Part shown: positions 39,524 to 51,800 of the stretch, in pieces | Layout of the letters: the number at the start of each line of letters is the position of its first letter | How positions within the stretch are numbered: the first letter of the stretch is position 1 | Assembly: GCA_914767715.1 (NCBI GenBank) | Contig: OU612065.1 | Span: 35,714,001 to 35,774,000, forward strand | From: Membranipora membranacea | Taxonomy: Eukaryota > Bryozoa > Gymnolaemata > Cheilostomatida > Membraniporidae | Reading direction: 5' to 3' | DNA length: 60,000 nucleotides | Translations under genes and position numbers: made by a program | Notes under the pieces: model-generated | Database searches by the model: none | What the model saw: only the letters and a program-made list of their open reading frames with translations | Told to the model about the DNA's origin: nothing

Positions 39524-40456
39524 CACTCTGGATCTGTTGCAAATGAACTCGAGAATGCGGCGAGATATTCGGCTACCATAGAATTAATACAGATTTCCAA
39601 TGATGATTTCAATGTACTGAACATCCGATACAGGTCTGAGGGATGGAACTCAAGAAACAAGTACAAGATGCCGCATAGAATCTCCTACAGATTAGCGATT
39701 CAAGGTAGGAATAATTTCTTACAAATATGACAGACTAATCAAATATGTCAATGTTGTTATCGACACGCCAGGTTTTACCTAGGCATGGAAATCCAACAAG
39801 CGTTTGTTTAAAGTTACACAGATTAGAAATCTAAATCAGAGCTTTAACATATATCACAGTATTTCTCTTATGTTTCAGTTCATCGAAGACTTTCTTGACT
39901 GGCTAACTCAATTGGAGGACGATGTAAATGGTGTCGACATCACGGATGCAGAAAGGTCAAAATGTCCGCTTTGCATTCAGACAAGAATCAGCTGGAGAAT
40001 CACTTGTAAGTACACTTTACAATGTGATGCAAAATCTGTGATATTGATCAAGATTGTGGAAATCAAGATCTACATAGAATGCCATTTTGCACATACTTCT
40101 TCTCACCTAGCCCGCTGTATCCTTAGCACATACTATATTAGGCTAAATTCAAGTCTAGCTCAACATCTTTACTTTATTATAGACTCCCACCTCAAATAAC
40201 CAAGATTAAGTGTGAGCTATCATTACGTCATTATAATATTCCTACAGGTCACTCCTTCTTAGCGCTCACTAAGGAGTTTTTGACTGAGAAAACGCTTTGT
40301 CAAGATAGCTTGGAGCAGTACTTTGGTCACCAAAGAGCCAAAACTGGCAGTAACAATGCTCCAACTATGAGCGAGTTTCTAAATACAGCCAAGATACTGA
40401 CAGTGACACAAGAGGCTGAATGTACTATATCCAAAGGGAACTACACTAAACTTTAA
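39524..40456 (+). pseudogene. Relic of a P-element/THAP9-type transposase (C-terminal part)
   Basis: Three coding segments, 39524-39704, 39879-40005 and 40248-40456, encode the C-terminal portion of a P-type transposase. Landmarks are NDDFNVLNIRYRSEGW, FIEDFLDWLTQLEDDV, and the diagnostic CQDSLEQYFGHQRAKTGSNNAPTMSEF. The last resembles the QDPLE-x-FFG-x-xR-x-x-G-x-N-x-x-P-T block of P-element and THAP9 proteins. Segments 2 and 3 join in phase through a GT-AG intron, but segments 1 and 2 do not (phase 1 into 0). I found no DDE core or THAP zinc finger upstream. It therefore looks like a broken, immobile copy, although a partly domesticated gene cannot be excluded. Autonomous relatives make 8-bp target duplications. 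Confidence 0.65.
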
Positions 40457-42574
40457 AAAGACATTATGGTGATCTCTGAAGAGCCAATGGAGAAGGGAAG
40501 TTGACAAAGGAAATGAGTCATGAGTTTTTGTTAACCATTGTTGGGCTGAGAATGGAAAGTATTACATAGCAATAGTATTTGAATAAAATTGCTGAAGTAA
40601 AATTACATAAAAGAGACTTAGAAAAAATTAGATACATATTTTCCTGAAACCACAAGATCAGTTTGATTCTTTTATTGTAAACTCTAAAAACTGGCAGAAG
40701 GATTTTTTTTCTTATTGCTGTCTATTTATTGTTTACATCTATTTATAAATGCCACACACCTCACTCTGGAAAACTTTTGCATTACCTTATGAAATAAATC
40801 AAAGGCTTCAGAACTTGGTATGTTACAATCTACTGTGAGCCACTGGTTGTGAGCCTTGTCAGAGTGCAGTATAGAGTCCATGACAAGATCTCTTATGTTG
40901 CAATTACTGCTCACATTGGTAAGAGTGGCAGATGAAACAGAATCAAGCGCAATGAGAAATTTAGAAAGCTGGCTGATACATATGTAAGTGCACCACGATC
41001 TAGAGGCAAAGAATTTCCCCCTATTAGACTAGCGAGAGAGTTCCCCCTGAGGTTGAGTTGAGGTACTGCTTGCTTGCTCAGGATATTTCTGTTGTGCAGC
41101 CTGCAAAAGAGACATCATATATTGGTTTGAGTAAGATTAAAGCCATTAAAACACAAATTGGTTTTATCACAATAAGAACTTGTGGTTATGGAGACAAACT
41201 AAATTTTAACTTAAAATAAGTTAAGTAAAGTTTAATGTTGCATAGCCGACCTCTGTGCTACAATTCATAAATTAGCCCTTCAAAAGTAATGGGTTGATAT
41301 TCCTAAGATCGTTTTGGGTTGTTGATGTGAAAAACTTACGGCTTGCAGCGGGTATAGTCTCCAGCCTCAAAATGTTGAGCGCAATATGCCTTCTACTGAG
41401 CATTCCATTCACGTATGTGTTGACTAGGTCTTGCCTCACGACAGCTTTTAACCAATTCAATCCCCTATAACATTCCAAAACTAGGTGTGAATAATCAGGG
41501 CCATTGTACATATTAACGTTGAGCAATGATTACACAGGCTGACTTGATCGATTGTAAATTTGTAGCATTTGCTCACTACAACCTATAACCTTCTGTAAGT
41601 TTATCAGAATCCTCTCTAGTTGGTTTATTATTATTGTATAACTAGTAGGGTCAGTGCATTGCTGTAGTAACTTGAAATACATGGCCAAATATCATTCATT
41701 CCTATCTGTACCTATCAAACCCATTCTTATTGAAATACACAGACAAGGGGCAGGGCACTGTCTGTAGACAGTTACCCCTCTGGTTGAGACAGGCTAAGAG
41801 AAAGAAAGCATGGGTCATATGTCTTCAATAACCTAAAACAAAGGATACTAAAGCGATGATGAAATTTCGATATCTTGGAGAGCAAGTGCTACTCCTATCT
41901 AGCTAGGTAGATGCATGCAATGTGATTTACCTGACTCTATCTTTTCTAGGTACATCAAACCCACACTGATCACGTGATATACTATTGCATGTATATACAT
42001 ACATACATATACATACATGTATACACATACTAATAGTGTAATCTCGAAATCAGTGTGCATCAAACCATCTCCGAAACACCCGTCTGCTATTTTCTTTCTT
42101 CTAGTTTGAGTGCAGTGCAGCAGAAAATACTTGCTTTTGTGTGATTGGTTCATTAAACTCCAGTCACAGCTATTCTTATTATTACTACAATGGCTGTACA
42201 GTGCTATTTTTTTCAGGTGACACCTGATTGGTCAATTCTGAGCTGGCCCATATTCGGCCTGCTTATATATAGATAAAGGGACAGTAGAAGCTTAGGACTG
42301 CGTAAGCTTTGCCTTTATTTTCTTTTTGTCTGTACAAAAGCTGAATAAACTTGACTCAATGAATGTGTATAGACTGAAATACTGTGTCAATTCTTTTAGG
42401 CACGACTTGTTAGCGTCTCGATTATAATAACCAAATGGAACATGGGTTGTATAACCTACTTCAATAGTAACCAAAGTCGTAAACTTTACGATAACTGTAT
42501 ATATAGAGCTCTGCCTGACCCAATTATATGTAAAGGTCTAGATGACATTTTCACTAGACACGTTAACTGCAAGC
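40457..42574. other. Region between transposase relic and EIF3J
   Basis: Minus-strand open segments at about 40726-41000 and 41344-41466 follow reasonable acceptors and have coding-like composition (SEAFDLFHK, GLNWLKAVVRQD). Their phases could not be joined into one protein. A TACA/CATA microsatellite lies near 41990-42020. The EIF3J promoter motifs lie at 42227-42271. Confidence 0.4.
42227..42271 (+). promoter_or_regulatory. CCAAT / CArG-like / TATA promoter upstream of EIF3J
   Basis: In plus-strand order there is an inverted CCAAT box (ATTGG 42227-42231), a near-consensus serum-response element (CCATATTCGG 42248-42257, one mismatch) and TATATATA (42264-42271). The spacing suits a core promoter firing near 42295, about 280 nt before the EIF3J ATG. 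It could instead serve an unannotated transcript. Confidence 0.45.
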
Positions 42575-45500
42575 ATGGCAGACTGGGGTAAGTTTCATTC
42601 AAGTTTTTACTTGTTTAACTGGCTATTTCTGTTATATCACAAGCGTACAGTCATCCCCTAAAGCTACAGCATAATCTCTATTGGTTGCAGAAGATGAAGA
42701 CTATGAGATTGAGGTTCAAAAACCCACAACTACTGTAACTGATGCCTGGGATGGAGAAGATGAGGATGATGACATCAAGGTAGGACAATTCTATTCTCTT
42801 CCTTCTCCAGATTAAAATCATGTTATGTACCATATTGGTTGGCACAACAGACATGTACAACCTTAGTAGGCCTAAGATTAACAAGGAGTGACACATAAAT
42901 TCGCCTATCTAACATCATGAATAATCATCATCATTCATAACACTGACTGATTGTTGTCATCGCTCACTCACTGTCAGTGGTCTGTGAAGTTCACGCGGTG
43001 ATGGAACGCTTTCAGCTTTGCTGTGTTGTTGTAACAAACTCTTGTCTCCTCTCGCAATTGGCCGTAGCGGTGTCCTCTCTAGTAAGAAATTCAGAACATC
43101 TAAAGATTGGTCATACCCTTGAATTGGAAAGCTACTTCTCAGAGTATTAGAGTACCTACATAAAGAGTTTAAACACTGTTGAGTCCTTAAGAAGATAAAG
43201 AAGCCTGCCATGCCAACACGAGCGTAGTTGGTTTTTCATTACGTTAATTGGATGGATTAAACTGGACAATAATATCAAAAACCGCCCAAAAGTGGTTGAA
43301 TCAGGCGGCAGTCTGCTTGACTCAACTTACCAATAATGCCAAGGTTCACTCATTTCACAATAAACGTAGACCTACAAAACCTGTTATTCACCTACTACAC
43401 TCTCAATACTGGAAACCGAACCTATGTCTAAAGACTGAGCTGTCTGTGCTCGAAATACATCAACAATATCATAGTCGGTCTACTCCAGGTGCGGGTCTAT
43501 ACCAGTCATAACACAAACACTTTTAGTGAGGATCAGTGGCTCCTTTTGTGTTTAAATTCGATATCTTGCCTATTGTCACTAAACTTTCCATAAAAACCTA
43601 TTTGTGTAACCCTTGGCCAGGAGGAGGAACTACACAAAGTAAGATATGACTTATCCACCTATATGGTATAGGTATTTATATAGGCATAAATGTTACAACT
43701 ACAGTGTTATTTTTTTCATTGTCTAACTCAGTTATGTTTCATATAACAGGATAACTGGGATGATGAGGAGGAAGAGAAGCCAGCTGGAGCTCCAGTAAAG
43801 GCAGAAAAAAAGAAACCTCTCAAGGTAAAAAGTAACAGCGTAATACACATCTGGGATACTCATTACACATGATACGGCGTTCAGTATCATGTATAATAGG
43901 CGTCCTTCCTGAGGCTTGACTCAGCGATTTTACAGGTATACAATGTAGATCCGATCATAATGAAGAAAATCTTTGCCTTACAATTGAGATCATTATTTAG
44001 CCTACTATGTTTTATAAGAAGAATCATCTTGTCAAACAGTGTTGCTAACATGTATTCATGTGTGGTTAAATTGTTGGATAATTGACAGCTCTGGCACTTA
44101 TAACTAAGAAGTTGTCTTCAGAAATGCTCTGATAGGAAAACACACCACAGTCTTAGATCACTACACAGAATTGTTTTATTTCTCTGAATGATAATCCGGT
44201 GTGATCTTCGACATACAACAGTATCCTGTAGGTTTATGATACAAAATCAGACTATTGTCGCTTCAACTTTGTCAGTAGTATGAGTTGGACAACAGGCCAG
44301 AACATCAACCAGCTGTGAAGATAGCATTTTGTATTAAGTTGAAATATCAGATAATATCTGAGAGATACCGTGAGGTTCTCTCAGTCCAGGAGAAATACTG
44401 TTCGTTTTGTAGGAGAGGATAGCTGAGAGAGAGGCTAAACGTAAAGCTGACAAGGAAGAGATGCTGAGGAAAGAGGAGGAAGCGAGAAAACAGATGACTC
44501 CTGAGGAGATCCAACAAGAGAAGGAGAGGATGAAACTACAAGAGGAAGAGGAGCAGCTCATGTTAGCTCAGGAGCTCATGGGTATGTCATACAGGGATCA
44601 CTGCTGCCGCTGCCTGGGTAGCAGCTTGTAACATTACTACTGCTGTCGCCTCAATGTGGCATAAGATGACTGCTAGTATTTTATAACAAGCTTAAGAGGA
44701 TAAGGTGGAGAGGATGTAAATTGCAGGTTAATATTATCTAAAACTTACGGTGTGGCAATTAAGGTTACTGCCTCCCTTGCCTGTTTTGTGGGAGTAATGG
44801 ACATTTTAATGCTTGACTTTAATTTCAGGAGTGAAGATTGCCCCCACTTCAGGGATTGATGCCATGAAACCTAAAACCACCGAAGATTTTACCAAATTCG
44901 CTAATGCTCTAAAAGATAAAGTCACCGAATCACAGGTAATTATATCAGTCATCTATCAATCAAACTTTGAAAGCTGTTTTATCACCGATATATCCTAAAG
45001 TAAACCAGGACCTAAATTACAGAATTCTCGTACATCGATATATAAAAATAGTAACCGTTAACCTCAAGAAAGTGGAAATACTTACTATACGCTTGGATTC
45101 ACAAATCAATTTATATAAATATAACAGTCATATCCTGATAAATGTACAGTGATAGGGATAGTTGATCGGCAGTTGATAGCTGATATGATTAATGTGATCA
45201 CTTCCTGTTCCCTTTGCCGGACTGGTTGATTGATGTTTATCATGTGTATATTTTTCTTCTCATTGTAGTCACATCCTTTATATGACAAATTCTTAGAAGA
45301 GTTGTTTAGAGATATTTGTGCATCAAGTAAGTACATAAAACTAGATAGTATTAACTGTGTAGTATACCAAAGATATGGTCGATAGGACTATAATCCCGTC
45401 ACCCTGATAGGTAGGACAACAAGCCCATCCATGGGTATATGCCTAGTTCCTATAATCTGCCCGGGTTGCTGGTAGTGGCCATACCATCATCAACCACAAC

Positions 45501-46658
45501 CCTATGGTTGGTTGATAATGGAAAGCCGCTCACAGCAACCAGGACATTTGCGTGCAGGTAGAGACTTAGTTTCAACCCCACTTTCTCCATCCTCTACCTC
45601 ACTCCACAAAGATAGTATGAAACATGGATTTGATTATTGGCTGTTAATTCCCACCAGTGCCATAAGAATTCGACCATGCATTTCATATTTAGACATATAT
45701 CTGTGACCTTTTTATAGGATTAAAACTATGATAAATTCTGTCATCAACAGATCAAGAACTTTTCTTAGCTTGTTGTTCTGTGTGACGTTATTATTACTTC
45801 TGTTTAACGACAACTTAGGTTGTATTATCTTCTTGAGTTGGTACCATTTTTATCACAGTGTTTCTATCCCAGGGACTTACTGTGTCGCACGCCACACCAG
45901 ACTTACCTGCGCTATGTCAAACTCTTTGTTGACAGCAGATGTAATGACGTGTTGATTTGTTTATGTTTACAGTGAACTCAGATAGTATTAAAAAGATAGG
46001 AACTTCTCTCAACACATTAGCAAATGAAAAGCAAAAATTAGAAAAGGTAGGTGCTCAATAGTTGATTTCAAAGTGCAATTAAATTATCTAGCGCTCCTCG
46101 GCCACTTCTTGTCATCCTCATGTACCTGAATGATGACTGATATTTGGCCAGGAGTTGGGAGCTCTCCCTGATCAGGGGAGCTCCCAAACATCCTCACTTG
46201 ATCAGGTACACACAATTATATAGGTATTGTCAGGTCATGTGAACGACAATTGTGTTGAGAGGACAGCTTGCGTTTTATAGCTCGACTACATTTTGGTACT
46301 TGAAGCAGGAACCCACTATTAGCTATATGTTGCCCTACAGGCTAAGATTGTCCATAGAACAAGATTTGAATTGAATTCTTTATTTTAATTTTCTTTTGTT
46401 TCAAATTTTTGTGGTGGATTTTCGTTATAGGAGCTACCATTTGAAAACTAATAATTGTAGATTTATACAAATTTTCTGTGAGGGAGATGAAAAATTTGTC
46501 CCCGTATGGTATTTGCTCGTAGTATATATTATGTGTGTATTTCTATCTTTCAGGCTGCACTTGGAGGAAAGAAGAAAAAGAAAACGCCGCAGATAAAACA
46601 AGTCAGAGAGAATGATATGGATGAGGGAGAATTTGACGAGTTTGATGATTTTATGTGA
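42575..46658 (+). CDS. EIF3J: Translation initiation factor eIF3 subunit J
   Basis: Eight exons: 42575-42587, 42691-42779, 43750-43824, 44413-44581, 44829-44935, 45269-45326, 45973-46046 and 46554-46658. They total 690 nt (229 residues) and are in phase throughout. The first coding exon is only 13 nt (MADW plus one base). The protein has an acidic N-terminus (DAWDGEDEDDDIKDNWDDEE), a Lys/Glu-rich coiled coil (ERIAEREAKRKADKEEML, TPEEIQQEKERM), the conserved core (GIDAMKPKTTEDFTKFANAL, YDKFLEELFRDIC) and a Lys run. It ends FDEFDDFM, matching the conserved eIF3j C-terminus. eIF3j is the loosely bound eIF3 subunit that sits in the 40S decoding centre, modulates mRNA access and promotes subunit recycling. 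The ATG context (aagcATGG) is good. A likely poly(A) signal (aataaaa) is near 47197. Confidence 0.95.
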
Positions 46659-48874
46659 CCTGCTCCCCTATAATGATATTAGATAATTTTACCACTTACT
46701 GCTTTGGATTAGAGATAGCAATGTTGTACTTCAAGTAGACTTAACATCAGCACATTTTACAGCTGATGTTTGGCCTACTTGAAACTTTTTAATCCACCTA
46801 TACTTGTGTGGAAGTAGGAACTGGTGGTCGAGTGATGGAAATGCCCTAATCATCTCTAATTTTGTGCATTTGACCCGATTTAATGGAGTGTACGAGCACA
46901 ATGAGCTCCCCCCCCCCCCCACAGTTCATTGGTTAGCATGTTGGTATGCATTTTTGTGGATCGTTAGGCTATAAGAGATCTACCTGTATGGTTGATCTGA
47001 AGTGTTTTTATTTATTAGAACATACTATTACCATGTTCTTGTCTGTTAGGTAACGCTGTTTATTTTCAAACAGCTTCACTGATTGATACACTAATGGTTG
47101 AGCTGAGGGATACCTGTCTCTATTTTATACTGCTGCTACTGCTGTTGCTGAGCACCATCAAAACTATATAAAGACAAACGCACCAGAAAAACTAATAAAA
47201 TGAAATGCAATGACATTGACACTAAATTGTCCTTAGTTTATTTTTACTGTAATAATGTATTGTTGAATGGGCACGATAGAGAGGTTGCAAAATATGTCAG
47301 GAAACTAAGAACGATACAAGAAGTGACCAGTGCTAGATAATTAACAGTTCATACTTTATGAGTTCATATTAGCTAGCTAGAGTTAAAATTAGCTAGCTGG
47401 GAGCCACTTAATACTTGCTAGCACTAATTTTTATAGGGTCAAGAAGGGATTTTAGGATTTAATGAGTTTGTTTGAGTAAATGTTAGCAAGACATAAATTT
47501 GGCTATTTTAACCCCATGTGGATAGGTGACCGTTTGCTCCTGTAACTGCATCTCTCCAGGGAGGTTGAACTGTGAGCTGAGCGCATCTGTGTGTAGTTCC
47601 ACGTGAGTTTGAAGCAGCAAACTGGTGATACATTGCTGAATCACTATCAGGATTGAGATCGGTGAATACCACCTGGCACATGTCATCAGAAATGGTTATT
47701 CTGTTCTGATATGTTCAGAACTGAGAACGACACGTAGTGTCCTGGCAAAGAAGTCCAAATGGGCTCAAAATACATCAAGCATTGCTCATGCAATGATCAG
47801 CGCTATCTTGGGCAACTTTAGCACATTAAAGGCATGCTGCTGAAACAGAGAGCAGCCTCAGTTGCATCACAATATATCCGTGAAACGAGCAAAACATTCC
47901 AGGTACACTAGATCACCTCTCTGAGGTCGATTCGGGATGATTTTCAGAAAGTTAGGATGTATGATGGGTCCAACATCCCTGTAGCCTTCAAAACAGCATG
48001 GGACTGGAACAATCAATCTTGAAAGGACCCCCAGTGAGACTCGGACCCATGACTCCTGCGGTTCCAATCACCTACTAGTAAATACCAAGCGAGCTAACTG
48101 ATAGCACAATGGCACTGCCTCACCATTTCATTATCGTTTTTTATCTGAAGTATTTTTGAAAGTACAAGTACGAATTTCTGGGATAGCCATACCCTTCTCA
48201 ATTTACCCATCAGTATCTTTTCACCTGTCTTGCAATTAGGCCAAATGTTTCTAATTCATTCCTCACGACACCATGATAAGATGCGGCTGCCTCCCCGAGC
48301 CATGAGCAGCAGCTCCTTATATTCACACATATCCAGGTGTGTACAAGTCCCAGTTATGAGCAAATCCAACCATATCAATAAGATAGACAGAGTGGTGAGC
48401 AAAGTAAATATTTATTCAATTACTTTAAAACTAGAGCCTGTGTTACCAGGGAGACACAAACAAAATGAAATAGAACTTGTTGAGACATAAATAGTGGCAA
48501 ACGTGTATCATCGGATTTTTATCACAATTTGGTTGTCAGCAGCGTGGATGGATTCAGAAGAGATTGTTCGTCAGCATCAAGAGAAGAATAATGTGAGAAC
48601 GAATAAAAGAGAAAAAAAATACATAAATAATATTGTCTCGATGGAATGACCATTATTAGAAATGGCATAAGTTAAACTTGCCTGCATAATAGCTCTACAC
48701 AATAAGGAAAAGTGCATTCTGGGAATTTATTCCACGACCATTCGACTAGGTTGAGATGGTCATGATATGCTGTTGTAGAGCTCAGATAATAAAGGTTGAC
48801 TTAATTAAGGTGCATAACAAGCTAATTCATAACTAATACTCTGGTGTGGGGGTAGAATTCAATCAATGTTTAGT
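46659..48874. other. Convergent 3' region, EIF3J / SSX2IP
   Basis: It should contain both 3' UTRs. A C run ends near 46920. A tRNA-derived SINE candidate lies near 47960-48120. Other open frames here lack splice context or motifs. Confidence 0.45.
47960..48120 (-). mobile_element. tRNA-derived SINE candidate
   Basis: Read on the minus strand there is an A-box-like TAGCTCGCTTGG (48096-48085). About 37 bp later comes a B-box-like GGGTCCGAGTCTC (48048-48036) within tRNA-like sequence, followed by unrelated sequence. The internal pol III promoter layout suggests a tRNA-derived SINE rather than a functional tRNA, since no acceptor-stem pairing is evident. The ends are approximate. Confidence 0.42.
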
Positions 48875-51800
48875 TCAAAGCCAATGTTTTTGTACAGCGG
48901 TGACGGGTAAAGTATTTGCTGAGTCATAATACAGTTTTTCCTGAAGTAGATCGAGTTTTGCATCCTGCTCAGATTTGATCTTACGATCATGATCCTGATA
49001 GGTGCCCTTAGAGCACTGACATGTGCTGACAGGTACCCTTAGGATACTGACATGTGCTGACAGGTCCCTCAGAGCAAAAGCAGGTGATGACAGGTTCCAT
49101 GAGATTACTGACAGCTGAATCTAATGAGGAGATTTACCATCTCTCTCACGATCCTGTACAGCCAGCTTCACCTGCTCCATATGCTCTGATATCCTGTCAT
49201 CGTTACATGGACCAGGTGATCTAAAGAGTAAATACCTCCATAACAACATAGTATAAAGAGTGTTAGATAAACTATGGTCAGGTTAGTGATGCATATATTG
49301 GGATAGCCTGTCTTGACAAGCTTTGTCCCCCCCCCCCCTCCACCGAACAAAGTTTGTCAACTCTTACATGCTCGATGTTGAGCTATTTCGATTAAGGATT
49401 GTCCCCTCACGATATCGGGTAGATAACTTCTTGTTCCCCTGCCGCGAACAACAACGCTTGTCAAGACAGGCTAATATTGGGGCAACATTTCTGTATTATG
49501 ATTGGCTACAACTTTTATATCCTATACAGTTAAGTATTCACAAGAGAAAATGTGTTTTATTTCTGGCTGGAAGACGCGAGGTGACCAGCCATTTGTCTCT
49601 ATCACCATAAGTAAATGTGTATTACCTGTATGTGCTGAGGCCAGATTTGGGTCTGGGTGATAACGTTGAGTTATTTCTTGGCGATGCGGTTGAGTGATTT
49701 CTTGGCGATGCGGTTGAGTGATTTCTTGGCGACACAGTTGAGTGATTTTTAGGTGATACAGTTAAGTGATTTCTGGGTGATTGTTTATTATTAGCACCAT
49801 TTACTGGGGAAGACATACTCTCAACTCGCATCTCCTCAAACTTCAGCCTCTGTGAGGGTTAAAAAATGAATTGGATAACTTCCAATACACTAAAGGAATG
49901 CACAAGTCGCAGTTACAGGAAAAATTTTGCATTTTACAAAGTGGAAAATGGGTAGCAGAATTTGTTGTTGCGGATCCATTAATTTTGACTTCAAATTATA
50001 GTAATTAAAAACCAATTTTTAAATTATGAACAACCAAAATTTGCTCATATTCAAAGCGGTGAATTATACCTTGTATGTTCTAATCACACAGGATATCCAA
50101 TTAAATACCTCTTTCTGAAGATTGAGTACTGCTTCAGCTAGATTTTGTTTTTCTTGCTCGAGTTTGACTTTTTGTTTATAGAACTGAGTTTTCTCTTTGG
50201 ACAGATTCTCCTGTTCCTCTAATAAGGAAACATCTATAGATCTATCAGCCTGGAAATGAACAAGAGTCATAATCTACCAATGAAAACATACATAAGTACT
50301 TATGTGCATATGTACGCACATACGTTCTTATGTACATATGTACAATACGTACATATTTACAATACGTACATACATACATACATAATCAACCACAAATAGT
50401 GAGGAGATATAACCTTCAGGAACAAGATAAATTAATCAGGATTGCCAGCTATTTATGAAGAAAACTAGCTTAGGAATGATAGAGGTTGTCGCTTCGGGTC
50501 TAGATTTACACAAGTAAAATTGCTTGGTGACAAGACTACTATATTAACAACTTTAACCTCTTTTGAGATTCTTTCACCATGGTTTGTTAGCGGTCAGAGT
50601 TGGTCCCCATCTATACTTTTAAAGTTGGGGAGCAAAATCATTGGCAGACAAGGGGCCCAAATATGAGGGGGCTCACTGATGATAGTGTTCAGCTGTATTG
50701 AGTTGTATGTTTGACTGATTTACCTCCTGAGTTTTATACTGAGGGGATAACTCCTTCTCTTCTATAGTCTGAGGATGCGGCTCAAGAGTAAAAGTAACAT
50801 TCATATCTACAATGAGTAAACCGTATCCTGAAGCATACGTACATAGATCATGTGTGAGGTTTTTGAGGTTTAAGGATTTGCCTGCATTTGGAGTTGTTAC
50901 CCCGCGGTAGACACCAAAATCCAATTGGATCAAAACTTATCCAATGAATGAGGGAGTTCATTGGTCGATCTTTTACAAGAATGTGCTCATTTTACGGAAT
51001 AGATTTTCTGCAAGTCTTAATTTTGCATAACTGGTTGATTGTATGAAGATGATCATCGGGTTCTATGTTTAGCCATCATCTATAGGATTGGTCATAAATC
51101 CAGTGCTATTTTTAGACAGAATGATATTGATACTGTATAACCGCGGTGCTTATCATTACTATTACACACCGCTAGGCTCGTTGTTGTTGTCTATCTTAGT
51201 TCTGATTCTCTCTGATGTATTTCTAAGTGATTCTATAAGACGCTGCTGTATCATATCCACAGGTAGCTGAACCAAATCTGAGATAAACAAACATTGAAGT
51301 CAGTAACTGTATGACTTCATTGTTACTGATATTATCATAGAGTTATTATATACTCTATATATAGTATATAGAATATAATATGTATATATATATATATATA
51401 TATAATATGTAGTATATAATAAATCTATGGTTATTACCATCCAAATTTACCCAACCCACAAAAAAGCTACACGTAATAGACTCAACTTTTCCTAATTCAA
51501 TTTTCAATCAGATATCACAATCAGATCTCCGAATCATTCATAACAACACGCTGATTTCCTAAAGAGTACAGATCTCCATGAAGTAGAGGACTTGTCGTCA
51601 TGCCTGTGCTAATTTTAATGAAATAAGGTTTGGCCAAGCATTTTCTCAAAAGGCCTCTTTATAGTTTGTCAAGACAAAAAAAGGCCTTTGCGATAATGCT
51701 AGGTCCACCCATATCCTGTAGGTATGATGTACATTTGTATATACATAGCTGGTTATATCCTAATCCTAAAGAATAAAATACAAACTTTACGGGAGACTAT

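Noticed and set aside
40726-41526. Minus-strand gene built from open segments around 40.7-41.5 kb
   Set aside because: Acceptors and donors exist, but no combination of phases gave a continuous protein and no family was recognised.
42957-43211. Minus-strand 84-codon frame (MAGFFIFLRTQQ...) resembling a mitochondrial presequence
   Set aside because: It lies wholly inside EIF3J intron 2 on the opposite strand, has no recognisable family, and no downstream exon joined in phase.
47483-48067. Functional tRNA gene near the A/B-box pair
   Set aside because: A and B boxes are present but no cloverleaf acceptor pairing is evident. A SINE is the better reading.
2400-49338. Repeated G/C homopolymer runs (near 2402, 5372, 31320, 46910, 49326) as G-quadruplex regulators
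   Set aside because: Isolated single homopolymers in introns and intergenic DNA, without the four-tract spacing of a quadruplex. They are more likely simple-sequence slippage.
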